NCBI RefSeq assembly: GCF_022568835.1
Contig: NZ_JAKZHV010000001.1
Coordinates: 580,587-644,586, forward strand
Direction of reading: 5' to 3'
Length of the DNA stretch: 64,000 bases
Origin: Arsenicicoccus piscis
GTDB lineage: Bacteria; Actinomycetota; Actinomycetes; Actinomycetales; Dermatophilaceae
Both the position numbers and the translations under genes were made by a program. Of the stretch, positions 26,766-36,344 are shown piece after piece (the first letter of the stretch is position 1; each line of letters opens with the position of its first letter). Under the pieces are notes generated by a model. The model worked only from the letters and a program-made list of their open reading frames with translations. It made no database searches and had not been told where the DNA came from.

Positions 26766-27425
26766 TCAGTTCGGCGTCGGCGCCTCCAGCGGCTGGGTGC
26801 GGGGGAACGCCCGCACTTCGCGGACCAGGTCGATCTCGGTCGTGACCAGCCCGCCGACCAGCTCCAGGCGGGCGACCGGGTCGTCCACGGCCAGGACCTC
26901 CAGGCGCGCCGTCAGGGCGAGCGGCACGAGGTCGGCGACCGTCCACGCGAGGGCCTCGGGCGGACCGTCGGCCAGGTCGAGCGGCTGGGCGCCGACCAGG
27001 TCGCAGTAGCCGTGATATGCGGTGAGCAGGCGGCGAGCAGGCTCGGCCAGGTCGGCTGCCTCGCGGCCACCCGGGTCCAGCAGGCGCACCTGAGCGCGCT
27101 GGTAGCCCGCGCCCCCGGGAGTCTCGGGGAGGTCTACGGAATCGACGCGGAAGCGCCGCGCGCCCTGGACCAGCACCTCGAAGGCGCCGTCCCCGGTGGG
27201 GGCCGCGTGCTGCACGACCGCCGAGCAGCCGACGTCGGACGTCGCCACGAAGCCGCCGGCACCAACCTCGCGACCCGCCCGGACGGTGACGACGCCGAGC
27301 TCGCGGGTGGGGTTCCGACCGCCGATGACCGAGGCGAGCAGCGCGACGTAGCGCGGCTCGAAGATCCGCAGCGGGAGCGGCCGCCCCGGGAACAGGACCG
27401 TGCCGAGGGGGAAGAGCGGGAGCAT
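26766..27425 (-). CDS. LON-domain (ATP-dependent protease N-terminal-like) protein
   Basis: A stand-alone LON substrate-binding domain of 219 residues without AAA+ or protease parts: LPLFPLGTVLFPGRPLPLRIFEPRY at the start is the family signature, followed by GVVTV, a beta-rich middle and helices at 140-200. Such proteins are common in actinobacteria and their job is unclear. The ATG at 27425 overlaps the stop of the upstream membrane GGDEF-like gene (TGATG), so the two are translationally coupled; a GTG one codon earlier is also possible. Confidence 0.88.
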   Translation of the reverse strand: MLPLFPLGTVLFPGRPLPLRIFEPRYVALLASVIGGRNPTRELGVVTVRAGREVGAGGFVATSDVGCSAVVQHAAPTGDGAFEVLVQGARRFRVDSVDLPETPGGAGYQRAQVRLLDPGGREAADLAEPARRLLTAYHGYCDLVGAQPLDLADGPPEALAWTVADLVPLALTARLEVLAVDDPVARLELVGGLVTTEIDLVREVRAFPRTQPLEAPTPN

Positions 27426-29044
27426 CACCAGCGCTCACCCACCACGGCCCCGCCGCCACCGTGCTGGACCCGCGCGACGGCCCGCACGGCGAGCGCATAG
27501 AGGGTGGGCCCGTCGAGCGTCGCCGAGCAGGCGTAGCCCACGCTGGCGCGCAGCGGGACGGGTGGGTACCCGGTCTTCAGCTCACCCCCGACGACGGCGA
27601 GCAGGTCGACAGCCACCAGCTGAGTCTCCTCCTCGGTGCGCGCGACCGGCAGCACCACGACGAAGCGTGCGCCGATCCGACCGACCGTCGCCGGCCGGGG
27701 CACCGCCTGCCCGATGCTCTGCCCGAGCACGTTGACGAGCGTCTCGGCGGCCACGCTGCGGGTCTGCGCCCACTCGTCGGCGGCGAGCGGCAAGCCTGCG
27801 ACGTCGACGACGACGACGGCTGGCACAGCGACCGGCGGCGCCCCGATCGGCTCGGTGGGGCCGCCCGTGATGTCGCGCAGCCGGCTCTCGATCACGTCGG
27901 CGGTGGCGAGCCCGCTGAGCGGGTCGCGGCGGCGGGACCAGGCAGCCCGGTCGACGGCGCCGCGGCGCTCGATGCCGCGGCCTGCGGCCTCGGTCATCTC
28001 CTCGAGCGCGACCCGGTCGAACGGCTCGTAGACCCCCTCGAACGGTCCCAGCTCGGCGACCAGCCAGATCTCGTCCTGGCCGCGCACGACCGGCAGGCCG
28101 GACAGCCGGCTGGTCGAGCGCGGCGGCCACGGCCGCAGGTGCACGTGCGACCCGCGCAGCAGCTCCTGGCTGTGCTCGACGAGCGCGTGCAGCAGGGCGT
28201 CGATGTCACCGGCGCTCGCCATCGCGGCATCGGCCCGCTCGACCAGCGCCGCGCGACGGCGCCTCTCGAAGCGGCTGTTGACCCAGCGCGCCGAGACGAC
28301 GAAGGCGACCATCGCGGCGGCCAGCACGAGCGGCCGGACCGGCCCGGGGGCCAGCACCGTCCCGACGAACCAGCCGATCAGTCCGAGCAGCACCTGCGGC
28401 CCGAGCATCGCCCAGACGTACCGGTGCTGCCACCAGCGCACCTCCCCCGCGTTGGCGAGGAAGCGGTCGAACAGGTCGATCATCGCGGGCTGCCCGAGGG
28501 CGTAGGCCGCGCAGGCCAGGGCGACCCCGACCGCCGACCCGAGCGCACCACCCCACAGCGTCGAGACGATCAGGTAGATCGTGGTGGCGGTCAGCAGCGG
28601 CGGCACCACGATCGTCATGTTGACGAACGCGATCGCGACCATGTGGCGGGTGGCGAGCTCGACGACGATGACGACCGCGAGCCAGAGCATCAGCACGGTG
28701 TGACCCGGCAGGGTGACCAGCCAGAAGCCCAGCACGCCGGTGTCCATCATGAGCAGGTTGATGATCAGGCGGGTGCGGATGACGACGGGGTTCACCATCG
28801 CCCAGACCACGAGCAGCGCGGCCCACCAGCCGTCCGGCAGCTCCGGGAGGACGAGCGGGCCGCCGGCGAGGAAGGACCCGAGCTGGCCGCCGAGCAGCGC
28901 GAGGAGGGTGACCGTCGCGGCGATGATGACGACGCAGGCGGCCCCCACGCGACTGGCCTCGGGCGTCGCCGCCCACACCCGTCCGGGTCCGCCGAGCTGG
29001 TAGGACAGCAACCGACGCCACTGCAACCGTCGCCGTCGTTCCAC
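27425..29044 (-). CDS. Membrane protein with degenerate GGDEF domain
   Basis: 539 residues. Two blocks of hydrophobic segments (about 25-150 and 170-270) give roughly eight spans. A linker and a GAF-like stretch follow (about 270-370), then a GGDEF-type fold: RRRDPLSGLATADVIESRL resembles the usual entry helix. The signature itself reads IGARFVVVLP, so the GGDEF loop is lost and diguanylate cyclase activity is not expected. It may still bind GTP or sense c-di-GMP. The GTG at 29044 is preferred because AGGAGG lies ten bases upstream. Coupled to the LON-domain gene. Confidence 0.75.
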   Translation of the reverse strand: MERRRRLQWRRLLSYQLGGPGRVWAATPEASRVGAACVVIIAATVTLLALLGGQLGSFLAGGPLVLPELPDGWWAALLVVWAMVNPVVIRTRLIINLLMMDTGVLGFWLVTLPGHTVLMLWLAVVIVVELATRHMVAIAFVNMTIVVPPLLTATTIYLIVSTLWGGALGSAVGVALACAAYALGQPAMIDLFDRFLANAGEVRWWQHRYVWAMLGPQVLLGLIGWFVGTVLAPGPVRPLVLAAAMVAFVVSARWVNSRFERRRRAALVERADAAMASAGDIDALLHALVEHSQELLRGSHVHLRPWPPRSTSRLSGLPVVRGQDEIWLVAELGPFEGVYEPFDRVALEEMTEAAGRGIERRGAVDRAAWSRRRDPLSGLATADVIESRLRDITGGPTEPIGAPPVAVPAVVVVDVAGLPLAADEWAQTRSVAAETLVNVLGQSIGQAVPRPATVGRIGARFVVVLPVARTEEETQLVAVDLLAVVGGELKTGYPPVPLRASVGYACSATLDGPTLYALAVRAVARVQHGGGGAVVGERW

Positions 29045-29105
29045 CGCCGTCCTCACCTCCTGGTCCGATCCCCTCCCGAGATCGTCGTCGATCCCGCAGT
29101 CGCGC

Positions 29106-29119
29106 GTGGGTTTACCCAC
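29106..29119 (+). promoter_or_regulatory. Palindrome in the divergent promoter region
   Basis: GTGGGT-TT-ACCCAC, perfect arms, midway in the 126-bp spacer between the GGDEF-like gene and the transglutaminase operon. Well placed as a shared operator; the binder is unknown. Confidence 0.4.
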
Positions 29120-29170
29120 CCGAAACCTCCCAGGTACGCGCACCGCACGCTCAAGCCCTACGGTGGGCAC

Positions 29171-32100
29171 GTGACGATCAGAGTGGCTCTCGACCATCGG
29201 ACGACCTACCGCTTCGAGCGGCCGGTCACCATCCACCCCCACACGGTGCGGCTGCGGCCCGCACCGCACTCGCGGACCCCGATCGAGGCCTACTCGCTCG
29301 ACATCACGCCCAAGAATCACTTCATCAACTGGCAGCAGGACGCCTTCGGCAACTATCTCGCCCGTCTGGTCTTCCCCGAGCCCGCCAGCGAGCTGTCGAT
29401 CAACGTCGGTGTCGTGGCCGACATGACGGTGATCAACCCGTTCGACTTCTTCGTGGAGGACTACGCCGAGCACGTCCCCTTCAGCTACCCGGCCGACCTG
29501 CGCTCCGACCTCGAACCCTACCTGCGCCGGGTCGACGACGGCGCACCGGGGTCGGGTCCCAGCGCCCAGGTGCTCGAGTGGATCGACCAGCACGTCCCGA
29601 AGCCCGAACCGGTGACCGTCGACGCCGACGGCGAGAAGTCCGGCGGCATGCGGATCGTCGACTTCCTGGTCGCGGTCAACCAGGCCGTCCAGCGCGACGT
29701 CGCCTACACGGTGCGGCTCGAGCCCGGTGTCCAGTCGCCCGACGAGACCCTGACCAAGGCCCTCGGGTCGTGCCGCGACTCGGCCTGGCTGCTCGTGTCG
29801 GTGCTGCGCGAGCTCGGCCTCGCCGCGCGGTTCGTCTCGGGCTACCTCGTCCAGCTGACCTCCGACATCAGCTCCATCGACGGACCCGACGGACCGGCCG
29901 CCGACTTCACCGACCTGCACGCCTGGGCCGAGGTCTACGTGCCCGGCGCGGGGTGGATCGGCCTGGACGCGACCTCCGGCCTGTTCGCCGGCGAGGGCCA
30001 CATCCCCCTGTCCTGCACCCCGCACCCCTCGGCCGCCGCCCCGATCTCGGGGGCGACCGACTTCGTCGGGGTGGACTTCGAGTTCTCCAACACCGTCCGC
30101 CGCGTGCACGAGGACCCGCGCGTCACCAAGCCCTACTCCGACGAGCAGTGGGAGCAGGTCGCCGCCCTCGGTCGGCACGTCGACTCGATCCTCTCCGACC
30201 GGGACGTGCGGCTGACGATGGGCGGCGAGCCGACCTTCGTGTCGGCGTTCGGCACCGCGACCCCGCAGTGGGAGTCCGCCGCAGACGGCCCCGAGAAGCG
30301 CGAGCGCGCGGCCGAGCTCGCCGAGCTGCTCCGCCGACGCTGGGCCACCGGCGGCATCACCCACCACGGCCAGGGCAAGTGGTATCCCGGTGAGCCGCTG
30401 CCGCGCTGGCAGATCGGCCTGACCTGGCGCACCGACGGCGAACCACTGTGGCGCGACCCCGCGCTGCTGGACGAGCCGTGGTCGCCCGGCCCCTACCTCG
30501 ACACGCCGACGGAGGCCGCCGACAAGGCCCGTGTGCTCGCGCACGCCATCGCGGCGCGGCTCGGCATCGGCGACGACCTGGTGCTACCGGGCTACGAGGA
30601 CCCGCTCGACACGGTCCTCGCCGAGGCGCGCCAGCCCCGCGGCGACCGGCCCGAGGACGACGTCGAGCCGGACGACCCGGCGCTCGCCTCCGAGACCGGA
30701 CGCGCGGGCATCGTCGACCGGCACGACGCCACGGTCGGCACGCCCGCCGGCTGGATCATCCCCGTCTTCCCCGACCCCGACGGCGAGGGCTGGGCCACCG
30801 CCCGCTGGCGGATGCGCCGCCGGCACGTCTTCCTCACCTCCGGCACCAGCCCGATGGGGCTGCGCCTGCCGCTGTCGTCCGTGGCCTGGGGCGAGGCCCC
30901 CGCGGAGACCGAGCGGTCCACCTTCGAGGAGCGGGGCGACCTGCCCTCGGGCGAGCCCTCCGGCGGAGCAGAGTCGGTGCGGCCGGCGCCGGTGCTGCCC
31001 ATCGACACCTCCCCCCGCACCGCGCTCGTCATCGAGCAGCGCGAGGGGCACCTCTTCGCGTTCCTCCCGCCCCTGCAGCGCCTCGAGGATGCCGTAGACC
31101 TCCTGGCCGCCATCGAGTCCGCCGCGGCCGAGACGGGCACGAAGGTCGTGCTCGAGGGCTACGCGCCGCCCGGCGACCCGCGCACCAAGACGATCACCGT
31201 GACGCCGGACCCCGGGGTGATCGAGGTCAACGTGATGCCGACGTCGAGCTGGGACGAGCTCGAGGAGCTCACGACCACGCTGTTCGACGACGCCCGGCAC
31301 GCCGGCCTCGCCACCGAGAAGTTCGACACCGACGGCACCCACACCGGCACCGGCGGCGGCAACCACATCACCCTCGGTGGCTCCACCCCGGCCGAGTCGC
31401 CGATGCTGCGCCGGCCCGACCTGCTGCGCTCGCTGATCACCTTCTGGCAGCACCACCCGGGGCTGTCCTACGTGTTCAGCGGCAAGTTCATCGGCCCGAC
31501 CAGCCAGAGCCCCCGCGTCGACGAGGGCCGGCCCGAGACGCTCTACGAGCTGGAGCTGGCGTTCAGCGAGCTGGACGCGATGCTGGCCGACGCCCAGGTC
31601 AACCACGATCCGGCGAGCGAGATCGAGGCCGACCGCTCGGTCGACGAGACCTGGGACGAGCGGCGCGCCCGCCGCAGCACCTCCCAGCTGTGGCTGACCG
31701 ACCGGTTGCTGCGCCACCTGCTCACCGACATCACGGGCAACACCCACCGCTCGGAGTTCTGCATCGACAAGCTCTACAGCCCGGACTCCGAGCGGGGCCG
31801 CCTGGGTCTGCTCGAGATGCGCGGCTTCGAGATGCCGCCGCACCCGAGGCTGTCGCTGCTGCAGGCCGCGCTCGTGCGCACCCTCGTGGCCCGGTTCTGG
31901 GACGAGCCCTACCGCGCGCCGCTCATCAACTGGGGCACCCGGCTGCACGACCGGTTCCTGCTGCCGGCGTTCGCCGCCGCCGACCTGCGCGACGTCGTCG
32001 CCGACCTCAACCGCTACCTCGCCGAGACGGCAGCCGAGGGCCCGGACGGGACCGCCGTGCCGCAGTTCGACGAGGCGTGGTTCAACCCGTTCCTCGAGTT

Positions 32101-32734
32101 CCGCTTCCCCCGCCTCGGCGAGGTCGACGTGGCCGGCGTGCACCTGGAGCTGCGCCAGGCGATCGAGCCGTGGCACGTCCTCGGCGAGGAGGTGTCGCTC
32201 ACCGGCACCTCGCGCTACGTCGACTCCTCGGTGGAGCGCGTGCAGATCGCGGTCCAGGGCCTGGTCGAGGGCCGGCACGTGGTCACCTGCAACGGCGTCC
32301 CGGTGCCGCTGGTCTCCACCGCCGGTGCGGGCTGGGGGCTGGGCTCGGAGTCCACGGCCGGCGCCCCGGCTTCGGCCAAGGTCGGCGGCGTCCGGTTCCG
32401 CGCGTGGGCGCCGCCGTCGGCGCTGCACCCGACGATCGGCATCCACTCGCCGCTGGTCTTCGACCTCGTCGACACCTGGAACGGCACGTCCCTCGGCGGC
32501 TTCACCTACCACGTGGTGCACCCCGGCGGCCGGGCCTACGACGACTACCCCGTCAACGCGGCGGCCGCCGAGTCGCGCCGCGCCTCGCGGTTCCACGCGC
32601 ACGGGCACACCACGGGCCCCATCGACATGACCGGTTGGCCGACCACGCAGGCCCTGATCGGACCGCAGAGCACCGCGACGGGTGAGTATCCCGTCACGGT
32701 GGACCTGCGCCGGTTCGACAGGGGCCACCGCTGA
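29171..32734 (+). CDS. Transglutaminase / DUF2126 protein
   Basis: Large cytoplasmic protein of 1187 residues. A transglutaminase N-terminal beta domain (about 1-130) is followed by the core, with C201 (GSCRDSAWLL), H250 (DLHAWAEV) and D266 (GLDATSG). The remaining 800 residues are the DUF2126 region (LTMGGEPTFVSAF, GGGNHITLGGSTPAESP, SGKFIGPTSQSPR). The family is encoded with a circularly permuted ATP-grasp/alpha-E protein and a second transglutaminase and is proposed to make or break amide bonds. TACGGT (29159-29164) lies six bases before the GTG start, giving a leaderless transcript. First gene of the operon; the stop is 17 nt before the next start. Confidence 0.92.
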   Translation: MTIRVALDHRTTYRFERPVTIHPHTVRLRPAPHSRTPIEAYSLDITPKNHFINWQQDAFGNYLARLVFPEPASELSINVGVVADMTVINPFDFFVEDYAEHVPFSYPADLRSDLEPYLRRVDDGAPGSGPSAQVLEWIDQHVPKPEPVTVDADGEKSGGMRIVDFLVAVNQAVQRDVAYTVRLEPGVQSPDETLTKALGSCRDSAWLLVSVLRELGLAARFVSGYLVQLTSDISSIDGPDGPAADFTDLHAWAEVYVPGAGWIGLDATSGLFAGEGHIPLSCTPHPSAAAPISGATDFVGVDFEFSNTVRRVHEDPRVTKPYSDEQWEQVAALGRHVDSILSDRDVRLTMGGEPTFVSAFGTATPQWESAADGPEKRERAAELAELLRRRWATGGITHHGQGKWYPGEPLPRWQIGLTWRTDGEPLWRDPALLDEPWSPGPYLDTPTEAADKARVLAHAIAARLGIGDDLVLPGYEDPLDTVLAEARQPRGDRPEDDVEPDDPALASETGRAGIVDRHDATVGTPAGWIIPVFPDPDGEGWATARWRMRRRHVFLTSGTSPMGLRLPLSSVAWGEAPAETERSTFEERGDLPSGEPSGGAESVRPAPVLPIDTSPRTALVIEQREGHLFAFLPPLQRLEDAVDLLAAIESAAAETGTKVVLEGYAPPGDPRTKTITVTPDPGVIEVNVMPTSSWDELEELTTTLFDDARHAGLATEKFDTDGTHTGTGGGNHITLGGSTPAESPMLRRPDLLRSLITFWQHHPGLSYVFSGKFIGPTSQSPRVDEGRPETLYELELAFSELDAMLADAQVNHDPASEIEADRSVDETWDERRARRSTSQLWLTDRLLRHLLTDITGNTHRSEFCIDKLYSPDSERGRLGLLEMRGFEMPPHPRLSLLQAALVRTLVARFWDEPYRAPLINWGTRLHDRFLLPAFAAADLRDVVADLNRYLAETAAEGPDGTAVPQFDEAWFNPFLEFRFPRLGEVDVAGVHLELRQAIEPWHVLGEEVSLTGTSRYVDSSVERVQIAVQGLVEGRHVVTCNGVPVPLVSTAGAGWGLGSESTAGAPASAKVGGVRFRAWAPPSALHPTIGIHSPLVFDLVDTWNGTSLGGFTYHVVHPGGRAYDDYPVNAAAAESRRASRFHAHGHTTGPIDMTGWPTTQALIGPQSTATGEYPVTVDLRRFDRGHR

Positions 32735-32751
32735 CGATCTAGGGTGTGGGA

Positions 32752-35382
32752 GTGAGCGCAACCAGCAGCGCCCCGGACCTCGGCGCATCCGGGCTCCTCG
32801 ACGCCTACCGGGCTCGAGTCCGCCACGACGCCAGCGGAGTTGCTGCGGCGGATCTACGCCACCCGGCGCCGCCGGTCACCTCCGTGTCGGACGAGCTCGT
32901 CGACGGCTCCGCGGTGCGCCCGGAGGCCATAGACCTCGCCGAGACGATCGAGTCCCTCGGCGCGGCCGGGCTGATGGCGCGCCGCGCCGCGGTCCGCCGC
33001 CTGGTGCAGGACGACGGCATCACCTACGGCTCCGGCTCCGAGGGTGCGGCCGGCCGCCAGTGGGAGGTCGACCCGCTGCCGCTCATCATCGACGCCGCGC
33101 AGTGGGCCGCCCTGGAGCGGGGCCTGGACCAGCGGGCCCGGCTGCTCGACCTGGTCCTCGCTGATCTCTACGGCTCGCAGCGGCTGCTGCGCGAGCGCCG
33201 GATCCCGGCGGCCGCGGTCCTCGGTCACCCCGGCTTCCTCTCGGCGGCCGTGGGCACCCGGCTCCCCACCGAGCGCCAGCTGTTCCTGCACGCGACCGAC
33301 CTCGCCCGCAGCGGCGACGGCGCGTGGGTGGTGCTGAGCGACCGCACCCAGGCTCCGTCCGGGGCGGGCTATGCCATGGCCAACCGCCGGCTCATCGCCC
33401 GGTCCATGGAGGGGCTGCACCGCAGCACCGGCATCCGGCGGCTGCGCGGCTTCTTCGACCGGATGCAGCTGGCGCTCGACGAGGTGGCCCCGCACACCGA
33501 CGACCGGCCCCGGGTTGTGCTGCTCACCCCCGGGGTCTGGAGCGAGACCGCGTTCGACCAGGCCTTCACCGCCACGCTGCTCGGCCGCCCGCTGGTGCAG
33601 TCCGACGACCTGACCATGCGCGGCGGCCGGGTGTGGCTGCGCACCACCGGTCGCCTCGAGCCGATCGACGTGATGCTGCGGCGGGTCGACGCCGACTACT
33701 CCGACTCCCTCGACCTGCGGCCCGAGTCCCGGCTCGGGGTGCCCGGCCTGGTCGAGGCCACCCGCCGCGGGGTCGTCAGCGTCGTCAACCCGCTCGGCGC
33801 CGCCGTCCTGGAGAACCCCGCCCTGCTGCCCTACCTCGCCGAGGTCTCCCGCACGGTGCTCGGCGAGGACCTGGAGCTCCCGCACGCCGAGACCTGGTGG
33901 TGCGGTGACGACGTCGCCCGCCGACACGTCCTCGCCCGGCTCGACCAGCTGGTGCTCCGCCCGATCTCGCGAGCCTCCGGTCGACCACACATCTTCGGGT
34001 GGGAGCTGTCCGCCGCCGAGCTCGAGGACCACCGCCGCTCGATCGAGGCGCAGCCGTGGGCCTGGACGGCGCAAGAGCCGATGCCGCTCTCGACCGCCCC
34101 GATCGTCACGCCGTCGGGGCTGCAGCCCCGCAGCCTGGTGCTGCGCACCTTCGCCCTCGCCGAGGGCGGCAGATATCACGTCATGCCCGGAGGTCTCGGC
34201 CGCGTCGCCACCGAGGCGAACTCGCTGCTCGTCACGAACCAGACCGGCGCCCTGTCCAAGGACGTCTGGGTGCTGTCGTCCCCCGACGCCGAGCACCGCG
34301 AGCGCGACCGCACCGACGCGGGTGAGCTCGGCCGGGTGCGCCTCGCGCCGCAGCCCGCGCAGACCCGCGGCATCACCCTCGCCCCCCGCAGCGCCGAGGA
34401 CCTCTACTGGTGCGGCCGCTACACCGAGCGCGCCGAGGCGACGACCCGCCTGCTCGTGGTGGCCGACAACCTCGCCGCCGACAACATCAACCGCCCGAGC
34501 ACCCCCGGCTTCAGCGCGATGACCGCGACGCTGCAGGCGGTCACCGAGGTGACCACCGTGCGTCCGGGCTTCACCGGGGTGGGCGCCGAAGATCGGCTCG
34601 CCCACCCGTTCGAGCACCTGCGCACCCTGCTCACCGCACCCGACGTCGTGGGGTCGGTCGCGTTCTACGCCCGGCGGGCGGGTCAGACCGCCTCCGACGT
34701 GCGCGAGCAGCTCTCCTCCGACATCTGGTCGGTGCTGTCCCGGCTCGACCGCACCCTGGCCGAGGCGCTCGCCGAGGGCAGCGAGAGCCAGATCCAGCCG
34801 GTCGGCGCCAAGAGCCTCGAGTCGTTGCTGGCCCTGTCCGGCATCGTCGCCGAGGGGCTGGTGCGCGACTCGACCTGGGCCTTCATCGACGCCGGCCGCC
34901 GGATCGAGCGTGCCCAGGTCATCACCCGACTGCTGCGCAACACGCTGGCGATCGAGCGACCGCCGATCGTCGACGGCCAGCTCACCGAGGCCGTGCTGCG
35001 CGCGTGCGACAGCGTCATCACGCACCGTCGGCGGATGGCCGCCGGCCTGGGGCCCGCCACGCCGATCGGCTCGGCCGTCGACCTGCTGCTGCTCGACGGC
35101 ACCAACCCCCGGTCCGTGGCCTACCAGATGGACCGGCTCGGCGAGGACCTGTCGATCGTCCCCGACGTGCGGCTCGCGACCGAGATCCGCGAGATCGTCA
35201 CGATGCTGCGCGCCGTCGACATCGACGAGGTGTGCCAAGGTGGCCGGCTCGACCTGGTCGACCTGCTGATCGCGCTCGAGCAGCGGCTGCGCTCGCTCGC
35301 GGACGACATCGAGGCGACGCACTTCGTCCACCAGGCGCCGCAGCGCTCGTTCATGGTGGCCGAGCTGATGGGGAGGCGCTGA
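32752..35382 (+). CDS. Circularly permuted ATP-grasp / alpha-E fusion protein
   Basis: 876 residues joining two proteins often encoded separately. Residues 1-480 are the circularly permuted ATP-grasp type 2 domain (DDGITYGSG, DRTQAPSGAGYAM, PGVWSETAFDQAF). Residues about 545-870 are the helical alpha-E (DUF403) domain, from SAEDLYWCGRYTERAE to QGGRLDLVDLL. The pair is thought to ligate an amine or amino acid to a carrier or peptide. GTG 32752 is chosen because TAGGGT (32740-32745) lies exactly six bases upstream; a GTG at 32746 is also in frame. Followed after one base by the second transglutaminase. Confidence 0.92.
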   Translation: MSATSSAPDLGASGLLDAYRARVRHDASGVAAADLRHPAPPVTSVSDELVDGSAVRPEAIDLAETIESLGAAGLMARRAAVRRLVQDDGITYGSGSEGAAGRQWEVDPLPLIIDAAQWAALERGLDQRARLLDLVLADLYGSQRLLRERRIPAAAVLGHPGFLSAAVGTRLPTERQLFLHATDLARSGDGAWVVLSDRTQAPSGAGYAMANRRLIARSMEGLHRSTGIRRLRGFFDRMQLALDEVAPHTDDRPRVVLLTPGVWSETAFDQAFTATLLGRPLVQSDDLTMRGGRVWLRTTGRLEPIDVMLRRVDADYSDSLDLRPESRLGVPGLVEATRRGVVSVVNPLGAAVLENPALLPYLAEVSRTVLGEDLELPHAETWWCGDDVARRHVLARLDQLVLRPISRASGRPHIFGWELSAAELEDHRRSIEAQPWAWTAQEPMPLSTAPIVTPSGLQPRSLVLRTFALAEGGRYHVMPGGLGRVATEANSLLVTNQTGALSKDVWVLSSPDAEHRERDRTDAGELGRVRLAPQPAQTRGITLAPRSAEDLYWCGRYTERAEATTRLLVVADNLAADNINRPSTPGFSAMTATLQAVTEVTTVRPGFTGVGAEDRLAHPFEHLRTLLTAPDVVGSVAFYARRAGQTASDVREQLSSDIWSVLSRLDRTLAEALAEGSESQIQPVGAKSLESLLALSGIVAEGLVRDSTWAFIDAGRRIERAQVITRLLRNTLAIERPPIVDGQLTEAVLRACDSVITHRRRMAAGLGPATPIGSAVDLLLLDGTNPRSVAYQMDRLGEDLSIVPDVRLATEIREIVTMLRAVDIDEVCQGGRLDLVDLLIALEQRLRSLADDIEATHFVHQAPQRSFMVAELMGRR

Positions 35383-35383
35383 C

Positions 35384-36328
35384 ATGGCCATCGAGTCCAA
35401 CCCCACGATGCGTCCCGAGCACCACACACCGCGCCGCTACGAGGTGCGCCACGAGACGGCCTACACCTACGACGACGACGTCACCGCGTCCTACGGTCGG
35501 GCGTGCCTGCGTCCCCGGCTCACGCCGCACCAGGCCGTGCAGTCGCACGACATCTCCATCGAGCCCGAGCCGGACGTGCTCGGCGAGCACGTCGACTTCT
35601 TCGGCAACTTCAGCCACTACGTCGAGATCCTGCGCCCGCACCAGAGCCTGGTCGTCACGAAGAGGAGCGTCGTCGAGGTCGACTGGCCCGCAGTAGATCT
35701 CGACGAGCTCGACGCGTTCACCGTCGCCTCCGCGGCCGAGCGGCTGCGGACCGACCCGCTCGTCGACCCGGTCGAGGCCGAGACCTACCTGCTGCCCTCG
35801 CCGCTGGTCAGCTTCGAGGCCGAGGTCCACGAGTACGCCAGCAGCCACCTGTGGCCCGACCGACCGCTCGGCGAGGCGATCCTCGCGCTGACGCGAGGGA
35901 TCTACAGCGACTTCCGCTACACCAAGGGCGCCACGACCACCAAGACCACACTGCCCGAGATCATCACCTCCCGCGAGGGCGTGTGTCAGGACTTCGCGCA
36001 CCTCGCGAGCGCCTGCCTGCGCGTGCACGGGCTGCCGGCCCGCTACGTCAGCGGCTACATCGAGACGGTGCCGCCACCCGGCAAGCCCAAGCTCGCCGGC
36101 TCCGACGCCACCCACGCGTGGACGAGCGTGATGGTGCCGCGGCCCGGCGGCGGGTCGATGTGGGTCGACCTGGATCCGACCAACGACCACCTGGCCGACT
36201 CGCGCTACATCGTCACGGCCTGGGGCCGGGACTTCCGGGACGTCTCGCCGCTCAAGGGCGTGATCTTCACCGAGTCGAAGAAGTCGACGCTCAAGGTCGG
36301 CGTCGACGTCATCCGGCTCCCGGACTGA
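35384..36328 (+). CDS. Transglutaminase-like protein, last gene of the operon
   Basis: 314 residues with an N-terminal beta domain (RYEVRHETAYTYDDDV, typical of the family) and a core with C201 (GVCQDFAHLAS), H244 (ATHAWTSV) and D264 (WVDLDPTN). GGGGAGG in the end of the previous gene serves as ribosome binding site and the start is one base after the stop. Together with the two upstream products it forms the conserved trio; the ATP-grasp would build and the transglutaminases cleave or exchange amide bonds. Confidence 0.92.
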   Translation: MAIESNPTMRPEHHTPRRYEVRHETAYTYDDDVTASYGRACLRPRLTPHQAVQSHDISIEPEPDVLGEHVDFFGNFSHYVEILRPHQSLVVTKRSVVEVDWPAVDLDELDAFTVASAAERLRTDPLVDPVEAETYLLPSPLVSFEAEVHEYASSHLWPDRPLGEAILALTRGIYSDFRYTKGATTTKTTLPEIITSREGVCQDFAHLASACLRVHGLPARYVSGYIETVPPPGKPKLAGSDATHAWTSVMVPRPGGGSMWVDLDPTNDHLADSRYIVTAWGRDFRDVSPLKGVIFTESKKSTLKVGVDVIRLPD

Positions 36329-36344
36329 GTCCGCCCCCCAGCGG

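Noticed and set aside
26766..29044. Active diguanylate cyclase
   Set aside because: The GGDEF signature is replaced by IGARF, so the catalytic loop is missing.
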